Assembly (NCBI GenBank): GCA_949130485.1
Contig: OX422185.1
Location: 9,610,118-9,674,117 of the forward strand
DNA: 64,000 nt
Reading direction: 5' to 3'
Source of the DNA: Agelas oroides
Lineage: Eukaryota > Porifera > Demospongiae > Agelasida > Agelasidae
Shown: positions 10,529 to 21,316 of the stretch, piece by piece
How positions within the stretch are numbered: the first letter of the stretch is position 1
Layout: each line of letters begins with the position of its first letter
Notes under the pieces: generated by a model
The model's input: the letters and a program-made list of their open reading frames with translations, nothing else
Told to the model about the DNA's origin: nothing
Database searches by the model: none
Made by a program: the position numbers and the translations under genes

Positions 10529-11194
10529 TCATAGCAATGGTCCCCCATTTGGTAGTGCCTTGCTTTGTTCTGCGTTGCCAGGTGGACTTGGATCCCACCA
10601 ACATCTGGAAGTACCGTCACCCCCTTCATTCTGAATCTGTATTAACAGTGTATCAACAAGGACCATTGGAACATGATCACTGAAGCCCATGGTATATACA
10701 GTGGGGGTAGATCTAACTTGGTTTGTAGAATTGTGGCTCTGGAATGAAATCCTGCACTGGTAATTATTTTTATTTTGTGGAAAAAATGATATTTTAGCCA
10801 CTTCATGATCCACTATTTCACGGAAAAGTTACATAGCGCATATTAACTCTTTCATGGAGTACTTGCTATATGCTACTACCTAGCTGCATTTAATTTATTT
10901 TACAATAGATAAGGGTATAAGGCCACAGCCATGCATCAATACCCAGTCTCCCTTCTGCTAGTACAGAGCCTATCATGCAGTTATTCTGGTGAGAAATGTT
11001 GCATCATCCTCACATGCAAGCTGACATTAGTGTGTGCAATGATTCTCACCACATGCAGCTAGTAACTCCTCACAATTACCTTATCATGGACACAGAGTAG
11101 GGCTGGTTGAACGTGACGAAGCATCTCACATAACAACCATTGGGCAAGTGTGCCAGATGCTGGGAGCAGATGGGAGTGAATGGCGATGGAGGAG
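10529..11194 (-). pseudogene. Two exons of the second F5/8C-like module (one frameshifted)
   Basis: Exon 11194-11080 reads CYVRCFVTFNQPYSVSMI with acceptor CATGCAG and donor AG/GTAATT. Exon 10751-10529 follows in phase, joining to give MIRISFQSHNSTNQVRS, then VPMVLVDTLLIQIQNEGG. A frameshift near the G-run at about 10625 then gives GGIQVHLATQNKARHYQMGD, which splices in phase (GA/C) to the exon at 8602. In the unshifted frame the exon ends in TGA right at the GTGAGT donor. Confidence 0.65.
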
Positions 11195-12281
11195 CTGCAT
11201 GGAAGTGCAAGTAAGGCACTGTCATACCAAATTAGTCCTATACGCATACGGTGGACACTCACACCCTTTTGGTTGCCTAAAATGGTCCAGATCAGTTTTG
11301 GTTGCCAAATTTTATTTCTAAATATGGTCCTACATCTCTCTTCTGACTGCCAAGAATATTGTGCACAAGAAGTGTCATGGGGTGTGTACAACTTTGAAGA
11401 ACAAATAATGGAATCTAGCAACCAGTGATGTTGGTAAGTTTAAGGTTTAGAATCTAGTATGACAATGCAGTTTTTTTTCAGGCCTTCTTTGTTTTTCTTT
11501 TGTTGCATAGAAGAAAAGAGTGGGGAAGGCTTGGTCTCACTCATCACATGAATGACATCAGATTGTTATTTTAGTTAATTAGTACTAAAATGCATTAGTC
11601 ATCCCAATTTTGCTCATTAGTTATAAATTACTTAAACTATCTAAGAATAATTACTAAAACTAGGAAACAATATATATTGCATCAAAATATAGCCCCATGC
11701 AAGGGCGGTACTAGACCACACGCTAATTTAATTTTTGCACCACTTTTGTGCATTCTACCACCAAAAAGGTGCTGAATCACAGGTTATAGGTTTGATCTAG
11801 AGCTGTGGCAGTGATATTTAATGGGAGCAAGGCGAATACTACGTATGATCCAATTTAACATAAGAAATTCAATTTGAGGACTTAATCTAATGCTATATAA
11901 GCCAGAGTCTTAATTTATTTATGATAATGACTGAAGCCAATCCCCAACCTCCTACCAGTCTCACAAACAGGTGTACTGTCTTCATAGTTCGGCGAAGTCT
12001 GAGCACAATTACATATATACACTTAGCTATCTAGCTCTGCTTGGTGCAACCTTCATTGGTCACAGGGTTCTACAAGGTATGTACTCAATTCTAGGAAAAA
12101 CCAGCTATACACTTTCTTTGCTTACGAAAGCAGGCCTTTGGGGTTTTCACATATTGTGATTCTGCGCACACTTCTAGGAAAACCCAGCTATACAGTTACC
12201 TAGCTGAGAGCAGGCCTTCGTGTTTTCATGTATTGTGATTCTTATGCAACGTAAGATCTAATTTTACATAAGAAATTCAAT

Positions 12282-12475
12282 TTCAGGCCGATCAGCCGAT
12301 GAGGGCCTTAGTTTTATCACTTGACAAATGCTCTTTTCTGTCTATGCATTGTACTCAAAGAACTTCCAAATAGCACTCTTCAATGGTCTCCCTACCAGAG
12401 TAACAGGATTCATGCTAACAATAGGTGGTGCAGGAGACACCAATCGTGATTCACAGGTAGTCATTTCAAGCTAAA
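12282..12475 (-). pseudogene. BED-type zinc-finger-like relic (hAT transposase type)
   Basis: The minus strand reads SPAPPIVSMNPVTLVGRPLK then SAIWKFFEYN, a stop, then TEKSICQVI. The W-K-F-F...C spacing resembles the start of BED fingers found in hAT transposases and domesticated relatives. It lies in an intron of the BTBD9-like gene. The second Cys and the His pair were not found. Confidence 0.35.
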
Positions 12476-12676
12476 AATACACCATGAGGTAGATCACGTG
12501 AATGGGCTTTTGGGAACAAGACCGTAGTGCTAGAGACTAGTCTCGTTCCCAGGTCTTTGGGGTCTGCATGTTTAGACCATTCGGTTACTAACCTACATTA
12601 AATTCTTAAGTGTTCCACATCTTTCACACTAAACACTTCATCAGATGTATATAGGGTAGTATATACATGTACTCAC

Positions 12677-12786
12677 CCATAATTCCTCCATCTCGATACT
12701 GGAATGGGACTGCAGAGGAATATGAGCAGCTTACGAAGTGCACAATGAATGCTTCATATCCTTTCGTCTGACGAAACCTTACAAAC
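12677..12786 (-). pseudogene. F5/8C continuation exon
   Basis: CTGCAG acceptor, then FVRFRQTKGYEAFIVHFVSC, then donor G/GTGAGT. Spliced to the previous exon it gives LAVK-FVRF, the YIRIVGT-like end of the module. No stop. Confidence 0.7.
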
Positions 12787-12989
12787 CTGCAGGTCCGGAA
12801 TGGTAATAATATTATCTTCCTGTCTAAAAATAAAACGTAATCCTGGAATTGCAGTGATCAATCCATCTACTTGGGTTTGATATTCTCAAATTCACCTTTT
12901 ATACTGACAGAAAGGTGTAGATTCTCTGTCATACACCACAGGAAGCTGTAAAGTGATGTTTCCATAAGCTACCTTGCTTATAGCATAAA

Positions 12990-14720
12990 CTAGCTTGCAT
13001 ATTTACCAATAACAACAAGGTTGGGGAACAGTGGAGTAAGCTGGCTTATGCTTGAAATGTGCATTGATGTGTTTACACAAGAGGCGCTAAGCTGGCTTGA
13101 TTGCATTCATCTAAGTGGTTTGTAAACTGATTAAAAGTCAGCACTTTAAAGAAGCTGAGACGACATCGAGTGAGAACTCGACTTACACTGCATCTGCTGC
13201 AAAACAGGCCTTCCCACTAATCATTTTTGATCACTTCCAGTTTTACATACTGGAAGTGATCAAAAACTGGATGCTAGGAAAAACATTACTGCAACTCAGG
13301 CCTGTTCTAACCTCATGTGACCGATAGATCCATTGCTGTTATACTGCAATTGCACAGATACAGAACCCACTTAGCATTTACACGCATTGGGTGCACGTCT
13401 GTACTGTACTGAAGTTGGCTTTCCGGAAGTGGTTTACATACCAGTTTGCTAACCGGTTTCTAAATCAGTTTAGTGCATTTACACCTGAGACTTTCCAAGC
13501 CAGTTCAATAGAAACAGGCTTGGGAAACCAGCTTAAGCACAACATGTAAACGCAGCTCAAGGCAGGCTCTAGCAGGGCAGGGGCTCTACCAAACATTTTA
13601 AGTGCCCATCTTAGTCAATTATTGGTGACGAGTCTAGTGCGAATTGGGCACAAAAAAAAAACACGTAAAAAGACTCAAACATCGTAGCATAGCTATCTCT
13701 ATCTAAAGTATGGCACAGCCTCCTTTATACTCTTTTCATTTCAAGTTTTCAGTCTCTGGTGGAAACCTGTACTGCATGTATTTCAAGTCATTGGTTGGAA
13801 TTACTCACAATTCAGTACTGAACAGACTTTTATTACACACTCAGTTTTTTTATGTAATAGACAATACATATGGTATAGCCTGGGATTTATGGTTGGGCAG
13901 AGCCCAAGGAGAAGGGTGGTTATTGTAAACCATAACCCCAGACTAGCATGCGTTACATTCTCGCATTGCTGTCGATAATCAGAAGGGGATAATTATCTTA
14001 GAAGTTGTCCTGGTGTATACAATCATGTACTTCTTCATTTTTATATATCAAGAAAGGTGTGCAAATATCTCAAAATTGCACACTATTTGGGCACACTTTT
14101 TCAACCAATCAGAAGGAGCGCATGTTTCAAATCTGACTGATCACACTATCACGTAACTATTCTGTGTGATCCACCCTAACATGGCTACTGTTGTCACAGT
14201 TGTCGCTTGCTTGCTGTCGCTGTAAAGGTACATGGATGGTAGAAAAACTAAAAATGGAACGAAAATGTGCCGAAATACGGCATAGAAGTGATGGTGTGTT
14301 TGAAAAGTTGAAACTTAGTTAATGCTGCAAGTGTTGGGCATATCTAAACTTGGTTAGCTAGCTTCTCATGACTTGGACCCGCTGTGTTCCCCTTGTGTGG
14401 TAGTCTACAAACCTGCATGGGCAACATTTCACTGTCTGGATTCTGTTCTTATGCCTACTGTCATGGGCTCCTTGACTAACAAAGAAAGCAATACCATTCA
14501 GCTCACTTTGGCGCATTGTTTGAGGCATGGCTTACTCACTTGTTCTGTGTAGTGCCCTTTCAAACTTAAAGTATGCAATCACATGGATTCTTGTACGATT
14601 TGGGAATAATTGCACTCACAACAGGCATAAATTGCACTTGAATCCACGTGATTATGTATTCTAAGTAATTATTGTTCTTGCTGTACAGCTACAGGTAAAG
14701 CAGAATAGTGCTACTGTATT
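12990..14720. other. Intronic stretch with a hairpin
   Basis: No exon seen. A near-perfect palindrome at 13219-13275 (TTTTTGATCACTTCCAG / CTGGAAGTGATCAAAAA) may be a short MITE core. Words such as AAGCTGGCTT and CCAGCTTAAGC recur in opposite orientation at about 13035 and 13535, which would make the element about 500 bp. Confidence 0.45.
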
Positions 14721-14731
14721 GTAACTCATAC

Positions 14732-15091
14732 TTCACGGCCAGTTTAGGAAAGTAGAGCTGCTGCATCGAATAGCACCTCACGTCAGAGTAATCCATCATC
14801 CTGATCCATTGGTCACCATCTTTAGAGACATCTATCACATAACAGAAGGGAGCTCCTGCTTGCCAGGCTTCACATCACGTTTCAGCGACATTTTACCACC
14901 CAATTTCAATTCATTAATGAGGTAGATTTCATCAACCTCCACAGTGATGGAAGTTTCTTCAAACGACGGCTCAACAATGCTTCTGAAGGCAAAGTTCACA
15001 ATCTTGACGTCCCCTTCAGTGGGGCGCGTGTCTACAGCATAGTTCCGTACTGACTTCAGTCTGGCACAAGTATCTTCAAAGAGATTCTGTC
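14732..15091 (-). pseudogene. First F5/8C-like exon of the BTBD9-like gene, frameshifted
   Basis: After GTACCAG the frame reads QNLFEDTCARLKSVRNYAVD, then SITVEVDEIYLINELKL. A frameshift near 14855 is needed to reach FCYVIDVSKDGDQWIRMMDY and YSMQQLYFPKLAVK. The pattern (strand, D-x-W, LYFP) fits the first discoidin-type module of BTBD9. Donor AA/GTATGAG. Confidence 0.75.
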
Positions 15092-15390
15092 CTGGTACAA
15101 ATATGCAACAGACAATAACAAATGACCTTAACCTCAAGGTTTATTTCATTAGAAAAAGGTAACCACCAAACCGCCTAGATGAATTGAATTTCTTGTAAAT
15201 GGTTTATTAAACATAATAATCTGCACATGTGCCATATAGTTCCATGAAGATTATTCTGCCACATATCTCAATCATATTACCACACTCGTAGCGCTATGCT
15301 GATTAACTTCCATTAGGACAGGGCTCACAAGTACTTTTGTAGTTACAAGAACATTTTTGTAGTGTGTATATAATCTCATACCAAAGCTTT

Positions 15391-15772
15391 TGTAGAGGAA
15401 AGAGTCTGGTAACATTCGGGAGTCGAAATCATTTACTTCCACCTAGGTCATGATTCATGTGATTCCCTGTGACCATGCCCAAGTTATCATGTAATTTTTG
15501 TGAGTGCTACAACAAAGCAAACGGGTGAATCATGTTTCCTTGACAATGTCACCATTGTGTAGGCCACCGCCAAACACTAACATAGCTACATTGTAACAAA
15601 TCACTGTCCTATAACTCCTGGTTTGTCTTTAGCTGGATAATTTTTGTTCTTAGAAAGTCAGGGTCACACATGATTTTCTTCTGCAATCTGATGGAAGCAC
15701 TTTGTCGGAGCCTCTGGAAGTCAACAGTTTGAACTCCCTAATGTTACCAGGCTCTTTCCTCCTGCATGCAGA
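15391..15772. mobile_element. Foldback MITE with GAAAGAGTCTGGTAACATT ends
   Basis: The left arm GAGGAAAGAGTCTGGTAACA (15391 on) pairs with the right arm ending TGTTACCAGGCTCTTTCCTC (to 15772). The arms extend about 45 bp, including GGGAGT...ACTTCC. No internal coding. Confidence 0.75.
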
Positions 15773-16188
15773 AAGAGGAAATGAACCTGGGAATGAAGCT
15801 AGTGCGTAATGAACCCTGCCATTAATGCAATGATGCAGTCACTCATGCAGTCAAATACACGGTGAAATAATACTTAATTCTACATGGCCCTGCCACATAT
15901 GAATTACTGATTGTCATACTGTACAGTCAGAGGGAATTTAATATGGTGATTTGGCAATCAGTGACCGCATCATCAAATTAGCATCCACCGATATCAAAAC
16001 ACAGCATCAACGCCAACCTATGCGTCAAGTGCAAAGCCTGAAAATGCCAGTTTATGAGGCAAGTTATGATAACTGACTATCTGTACACCCAAGAAGAGGG
16101 TAACGACTGGGAAACATGCTTCTCAGAATTTCATGCATACTATTCCAATCCTGTTGATGCAAGTCTGCTGAAGAACATAAGCTCCACT

Positions 16189-16354
16189 AGAGGCTGGATG
16201 TTATTTACTGGTGATGACAGTAAGCGCTATGTTTTTGGATTGAGAGAGTGAGAAATAAATCCAGGGGGAAAAAAATCCGGGATCCAGCTGGGATTCAAAC
16301 CCAAGACCTTTTGAATACTAGTCAGATGCTCTTACCATTAAGCCGCTTGGACCC
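16189..16354 (-). mobile_element. tRNA-Thr-like SINE
   Basis: The minus strand starts GGGTCCAAGCGGCTTAATGG, with a box A-like GGTAAGAGCATC, anticodon loop CTAGTAT (anticodon AGT, Thr-type) and box B-like GGTTTGAATCC. The acceptor arms pair as GGTCCA / TGGATC. A body beginning AGAGGCTGG on + follows. The anticodon stem is weak and the copy has body sequence attached, so it is a SINE and not a working tRNA gene. Confidence 0.8.
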
Positions 16355-16529
16355 ATGGCAGAGGAGCGGAAGACCAGGTACATAAGCAGCATTGCCTAGA
16401 GGCCTCAGCCGAATTCCAACTGATTCTCACTCTCTCAGAGCTGGACTGAACTGAAAACCCTGCCTGAACTTTGCAACCTTTAGTCCTCCTACCAGTCCTA
16501 TGCCATAACCAAGGCTAGTGGTGAAATTC

Positions 16530-16672
16530 AGAGGCTGGATGTTATTAACTGGTGACAACAGTAAGCACTCATGAATGATGTTTTTTGGTTGAGAGAGTGA
16601 GAAATATATCCATGGAAAAAAAAAATCCGGGATCCAGCTGGGATTTGAATCCAAGACCTTCTGAATAATAGA
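16530..16672 (-). mobile_element. Second, truncated copy of the tRNA-Thr-like SINE
   Basis: It repeats the SINE body (AGAGGCTGGATGTTATT...GGGATCCAGCTGGGATTTGAATCC) and stops at the anticodon region, so its tRNA 5' half is lost. It lies 180 bp from the first copy in the same orientation. Confidence 0.75.
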
Positions 16673-17006
16673 TACTGTTGTTGGCCACATTCCGCATATT
16701 AAACTCGCACTGCATGAAGACTTCTGGATAAGTAACCAAATGGACACATTAATCACTTAATGAATTTGAATCAGAAATGGCCATTTACAGCCAGTTGGAG
16801 GCTACTTTATCAGTTTATATAATTCCCATAAAATTTTCCGGCTATACAGTATAGACCAACATTGTGTGGAATCTAGATTATGCGTTTTATTGCTGCAATG
16901 CCACACTAAGCTTGGCAACAGCTTAAATGTTGTATCTTTTGAAATAACTTTCCATGCATGTAAATCTTTTGTATGATTTCAAATTTCATGACATTTGACA
17001 GCATAC

Positions 17007-17485
17007 CGTGCTTTCCTCTTGTAGAAACAATGGCAGGGCACTGTGCAAGCTGGATAGTCTCCTTGCTGTATAGGCCACTGGGAAGAACCACCTGCTGAAG
17101 ATCCTCAGAAGGAATCTCTTTCAGACGCACACACTGCAATACAGCTGTCATCTCCTCTGTGCTCACATTGTTGTGGTCCTTCCAACGCCGAACAGCCCAG
17201 AAGATTTTAATCTCATCAACAAGGAAACTATCTCGAGAAAATGAGATATTTCAGGTGTTCTTTAGGCAGCGTGAGAATTGTCTCGCTGGTCAGAATCAGC
17301 TCCGCATTGGTGTCAACAAAATTGAGGCAGGTTTGGTTGAGGAGAGGAGCGTTATACATCTCCGAGTGAAAGAGGAGTTGGAGGACATTGGTGGGGTTAA
17401 TGACTGAACACAGTCACTTTTCAATGGACTTTGCAAGACTCTCAAAGCCATACCTGTCCGCCAGGTCAAGTAGTTCAACCGCAGT
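17007..17485 (-). pseudogene. BACK-domain exon of the BTBD9-like gene, with stop and 2-base loss
   Basis: Starts TAVELLDLADRYGFESL and reaches TGA after SIEK at about 17415. It continues in the same frame with LCSVINPTNVLQLLFHSEMY and TLPKEHLKYLIFSR. At about 17235 a loss of two bases shifts the frame; it then reads DEIKIFWAVRRWKDHNN and STEEMTAVLQCVRLKEIPSE. The order and wording match the BACK region of BTBD9. Donor G/GTATGC. Confidence 0.85.
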
Positions 17486-17580
17486 CTGCCGTGGAAAAAA
17501 CAAGATACTGATAGGTGATACAATGTTGAGGGGTACTGGGTATGTCTATGCCTGGAAATATCTGCATGTTAAACCCTTAC

Positions 17581-17864
17581 CTCCATATCCAGAGTTTTGA
17601 CTGAGCCTGAGTACTTGTAGTTGAGTAGGGCATGAAATGCCTCCAGTGGTGTATCCTCTAGAGTGATCTCATCACTGCGGGCTTCCTTCATGGAGCCAAA
17701 GAGGAGGCAATCAAAATAGTCCGACTGTGAGGCAACAACACAGTGGTGGGCAGGCACCTGGTGGCCTTCAACAACAAAGGTAACATCAGTATACATTTTG
17801 TTCTTCAGTAGCCGTAACAAGCCAGTGCTTGGTCCTGTGTCCACTATATTTAAGCTCACTGCAG
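17581..17864 (-). pseudogene. BTB-domain exon of the BTBD9-like gene
   Basis: Open throughout. It contains GLLRLLKNKMYTDVTFVVEG, then VPAHHCVVASQSDYFDCLLF and the EITLEDTPLEAFHALLNYKY block. These match the BTB signature (DVTFVVEG, PAHR-like, AFxxLLxYxY). The acceptor is TTCCACAG and the donor GAG/GTAAGG in phase 0. This exon by itself shows no damage. Confidence 0.88.
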
Positions 17865-18711
17865 CTGTGGAAATGAAGTTTGATGCATGGTAATCATCAA
17901 TCATGCAACTAGAAAATAAAATTGTGATGGTTGCTTGCCAGACATTGAAAACCAAGTTACAGTTCTGTGTGGAAGTTGGGCCACTGTTGTATATTAGTTT
18001 CTCATCAGGGACTTTCTCTGAAGTTCACCATTACACCATTATTGATTAGCTATTCATTAACTGCAATGAAGTTTTGGCTCCTGGATTCAAGAGCCCACGC
18101 TCCCTATGAAATGTGGAATCATTGGGGTGAGTGCTCTGATGTTTTCGGGAAGGATATTGACATGCACTCAGCATTACCAACGCATGCATAGTACGAAATC
18201 GAAAAGTACACAATAATGGCATAATATGCACCAAAATAGTGGCCATACGATTCCATACTTGCATCAGTTGTCAATAGCCATTTGGCTTCAGAAACTACAG
18301 AGCTTGCTTCTGTTCTCTACATGGTGGAACTTATATAGTACATTCTGCATGTACATGTACAGATGAGGCTATGATGTACGTTACTATGCAAATTTTGAGA
18401 AGGGTTAGGCAAGCCTGTGCTTCCCCAGCATTATTGTTGATTTATGTATCCTCATGCAGTGGTACCATGAAAAGAAATTGTGGCTGCTCTACGTGGCACA
18501 TCAATCTGTATGGACACACTGCCATTCTTTGATATTTTCCGGACCTTCACTGCCTCTTAACAGTAGATAGAGGCGATGAAGGCTGAACCAGATTTATCAC
18601 CTTCATAAGTGAGCAATCAAAATTAGAGGCAGTGACATTTTCTACGCGAGATTGACGAAGGGTGCGCTTACTTGTCATGCATGAAAAACAAAGTACAAAC
18701 TAGTTGTTTTA
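17865..18711. other. Region upstream of the BTB exon; nothing recognised
   Basis: The first exon of the BTBD9-like gene would be expected here or further right. No start codon followed by a donor in compatible phase was convincing. Confidence 0.4.
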
Positions 18712-18764
18712 GGTGCCGTTTGTGTCAAAACTCTCAAACCCGTGACCTTTTCTTAACATCGATC

Positions 18765-18895
18765 TATGTTTAGCAAACATCGATCGATCTTTACTAAACG
18801 TCGATCGATGTTTGTTAAACATTTAGTAAAGATCGATGGATTTAGCAAACATCGATCGATCTTTACTAAACGTCGATCGATGTTTGCTAAAGGGA
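18765..18895. repeat. CGATCGAT-bearing palindromic tandem repeat
   Basis: AACATCGATCGATC, TTTACTAAACGTCGATCGATG and related words alternate in both orientations, at least four CGATCGAT cores in 130 bp. Related single copies occur at 19565-19620, on the other side of the nested insertions. These are the inner ends of the outer element. Confidence 0.85.
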
Positions 18896-18897
18896 GA

Positions 18898-19248
18898 AGC
18901 TAAGTTCACCGCGATCCATGTTGCGGTTACGTCATCTTATTAAATATTCATAAGCAATCCGTTGCGCACTTGTTAAATATTTATAGTCTGTTGTGCAGCC
19001 GTGGATTAAATACATTAGACCGAATAGTGCGCTTGTCGTCCATTGTGGCTTGTTGGCTAAATGGTTAAGGGTAAGGGTTAGGGTTAGGGCTTGGGCCAGG
19101 GAATGCACTAGCTGTATTTTTTTTTCCCTCTGGTCTTATAAGTGTGGTGAACACCTTCGCCTTCAGTGGTTCGATAAGTGCGCTACGGATTACTTATGAA
19201 TATTCAATAGATGACGTAACCGCAACATGGATCGTGGTGAACTTAGCC
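18898..19248. mobile_element. Inverted-repeat element with internal TTAGGG tract
   Basis: The left arm CTAAGTTCACCGCGATCCATG..GCGGTTACGTCATCT pairs with the right arm AGATGACGTAACCGCAACAT..GGTGAACTTAG. Arms are about 90 bp at roughly 90 percent identity by eye. The centre holds TAAGGGTAAGGGTTAGGGTTAGGG (19064-19090) followed by a T-run and TTCCC. Confidence 0.8.
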
Positions 19249-19251
19249 TCT

Positions 19252-19545
19252 TAGTCTCGCAGGACAGACTCTCACGCGAAGGAGAGAGTCTGGTCAAATT
19301 CCCATTACTCAGCAGCAGGGCGCCTAATGAAGTAGGTGTGAACATAAATTGGACGTGTTCTGAAAGGCAGGACTTCCGTTGAAGCGCCACGCTCTATAAG
19401 CAACATGCCAAAAAAGGCAACCGCACGCCCCATTCGTCACTAAGTCAATTAACATGCCAAGAAATTCTTGGCGTGTTAGACACAAGTCGATGAAGGGAAT
19501 TTGACCAGACTCTCTCCGCACGTGAGAGTCTGGCCCGCGAGACTA
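19252..19545. mobile_element. MULE-type MITE, 294 bp, perfect 9-bp target duplication
   Basis: The ends TAGTCTCGC..GACAGACTCTCACG and CGTGAGAGTCTGGCCCGCGAGACTA form inverted repeats of about 50 bp that include GAGAGAGTCTGGTCAAATTCCC. The identical 9-mer TTAGCCTCT flanks both ends (19243-19251 and 19546-19554). A 9-bp duplication with long TIRs is typical of the Mutator superfamily. No transposase, so it is non-autonomous. Confidence 0.9.
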
Positions 19546-19647
19546 TTAGCCTCTCCCGTTTGCTAAACATTTAGTAAAGATCGATGTTTGGTAAAAATCA
19601 ATCGAGGTTTAGTAAAGGTCGCAGGTTTGATAAACATTACTAAAAGG

Positions 19648-20030
19648 TAGTGGCTAGAGAGCCGGTAGCGGAAATTAAATTCTAGGGTCGATAACTTCTG
19701 ATCGCAAACTCCAATTTTAATGAAACAAGTATCAGTAGATAGAGCTTTAAAATAGCTACAAAATGATACCCTTTTCATTAGGCTGTGCCTTATATTGTTG
19801 TAAATACAAATACAAACGCTTAAAGTACTGGTACCGGCACTTTAAGATTACGCGAAGTGAAATTTACTAGGTACGGCGCCTGTACTAAACAGCTTGCTGG
19901 AAAAAAGGGTATCATTTGGTAGCTCTTTTAAAGCTCTATCTACTGATACTAGTTTCATTAAAATTGGAGTTTGCTATCAGAAGTTATCGACCCTAGAATT
20001 TAATTTCCACTACCGGCTCTCTAGCCACTG
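19648..20030. mobile_element. Foldback element with 130-bp arms
   Basis: The left arm (19648-19776) GTAGTGGCTAGAGAGCCGGT... is repeated inverted at 19899-20030. Identity is about 90 percent. The spacer of about 120 bp includes CTTTAAGATTACGCG. Mirror ORFs in the two arms are a by-product of the inversion. Confidence 0.85.
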
Positions 20031-20370
20031 CGTCACTAAAAACCGGAGTTTTGCATTTGACACAAACGGCACCCCATAGTATGTTTATCGATAGCGATAA
20101 TTCTTTTACTTGTGGTATCAGTGAAAGTATGGTAGTACGGTACTCCGGTACCGGTTGTTACGGCCCTGAAATTATTGCTAACTTCACCGCATCCAGTCCT
20201 AATACTGCGATCAAGGACTAGAAACAACGAAGGCTGACCCATCATTTAGTCACTCCGAACTTACAGCTTGCCGTTTCGTCCATGTCTGCGTGTTCACGTT
20301 CACAGCTCGCAACGGGAGAGAATTTGTTCAGGAGTACGGAAGTCACGTGTCGCGCTACCGTTGATTTGAC

Positions 20371-21316
20371 TGTACTGTCACGAAAAAAATGGACCCCCCT
20401 GAAATAGTTCCCCCCGGTCCACTTCGAAGTATTTGGACACCCCGGTCCGATTACTTCAGAGTAGTGCTGAAGTATTTGGACCACCTCTGAAATAATTGGA
20501 CCCCCATGGGGTCCAACTACTTCAAAGTATTTGGACTCCCGGTCCAAATACCGGACTCCCGGTCCAAATACTTCAAAGTAGTACCGAAGTATTTGGACCC
20601 CCAGTGCTCTAAGCAATAATTCCTGAAATCTATTGGTATATTTGGGCCTGCTGGAAGTTTGAAATGAGCATGAATTTTGGCATGAAACTACAATGGATGC
20701 TACAATTAATTTTGCACTGCAACGTAATCATCCACACACACACATGCAAAAATATGTTAAAATCTGACAATCTATAAACAACTGTTACAAAACCAGGAAG
20801 CATTAGAGTCAAGTACAGTTGAACACATGCATTCACACATCAGACATACAGGTAGTACACTCTCAGCCTCCTGGTGTTCGTCTTTTCCACAATCTCTCGC
20901 TGTTTTTCCTCGTCTCGATCTATAGTCTCACAAGCCAGACCCACTTTCACAAAAAAGGGAAGGGTCTGGTGAACTGCACATACTGTGAAGCTGTGTCCAG
21001 TTCACCAGACTCTTCCCTTTTTTGCGGAAGTGGGTCTGGCTTGACTTGTCTCGATCCTTGGTAGTCTGGTAGCGATCTCTTTCCTTCCGTTGTCCATTTC
21101 GCATTTTGTGACTCTACCTATATACCTTTGTATTCTCACCCTAGATTGACAGACTTGCACAATCGTCCCAGAAAGACAGTGAACTGACCAACCAACGCGT
21201 TGCGCGCGTGCTTGTTAGGGGGGGTCCAAATACTTCAAAGGGGGTCCAAATACTACCGTAAAATTTGGACTGGGGGTCTGATTATTACGGGGGTCCAAAT
21301 ACTACGTGACAGTACA
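20371..21316. mobile_element. TIR element with GTCCAAATACTTC sub-repeats, 946 bp
   Basis: The ends TGTACTGTCACG (20371-20382) and CGTGACAGTACA (21305-21316) are perfect complements. Sub-terminal regions carry many copies of GGTCCAAATACTTCAAAG / GAAGTATTTGGACCCC in both orientations (20400-20600 and 21225-21300). This modular end structure is typical of non-autonomous DNA elements. No transposase. Confidence 0.75.
20930..21050. mobile_element. Near-perfect hairpin MITE
   Basis: CAAGCCAGACCCACTTTCAC then AAAAAAGGGAAGGGTCTGGTG pairs with CACCAGACTCTTCCCTTTTTTGCGGAAGTGGGTCTGGCTTG across a short loop (about 20985). It lies inside the 20371-21316 element, so it inserted later or is part of it. Confidence 0.8.

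Larger units (their letters stand above)
8404..17864 (-). pseudogene. BTBD9-like gene (BTB-BACK-F5/8C), spliced, disabled
   Basis: At least eight minus-strand exons with GT-AG borders and matching phases: 17864-17581, 17485-17007, 15091-14732, 12786-12677, 11194-11080, 10751-10529, 8602-8530 and 8451-8404. Domain order is BTB, BACK, then two discoidin-like (F5/8 type C) segments, as in BTBD9, a probable cullin-3 adaptor. Disablements are a TGA and a 2-base loss in exon 2, a frameshift in exon 3, and a frameshift near a G-run in exon 6. Splice sites are intact, so this is a degraded duplicate or an assembly with indel errors, not a processed copy. The first exon (upstream of 17864) and a sure last exon were not found. 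Introns carry MITEs and SINEs. Confidence 0.8.
18712..20073. mobile_element. Nested palindromic transposon cluster, outer GGTGCCGTTTGTGTCAAA ends
   Basis: The outermost inverted pair is GGTGCCGTTTGTGTCAAA (18712) and its complement ending at 20073. Inside are a second inverted pair (18898-18990 with 19160-19245), a complete 294-bp insertion (19252-19545), and a third foldback (19648-20030). The order shows repeated insertion of inverted-repeat elements into one another. No transposase gene. Confidence 0.7.

Noticed and set aside
16279-16354. Functional tRNA-Thr gene
   Set aside because: The anticodon stem is imperfect, two related copies carry attached body sequence, and another copy has a degraded box B. 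SINE is the better reading.
18765-18895. CRISPR-like array of repeats
   Set aside because: The units are palindromic and contiguous, without unique spacers of constant length, and the context is animal DNA.
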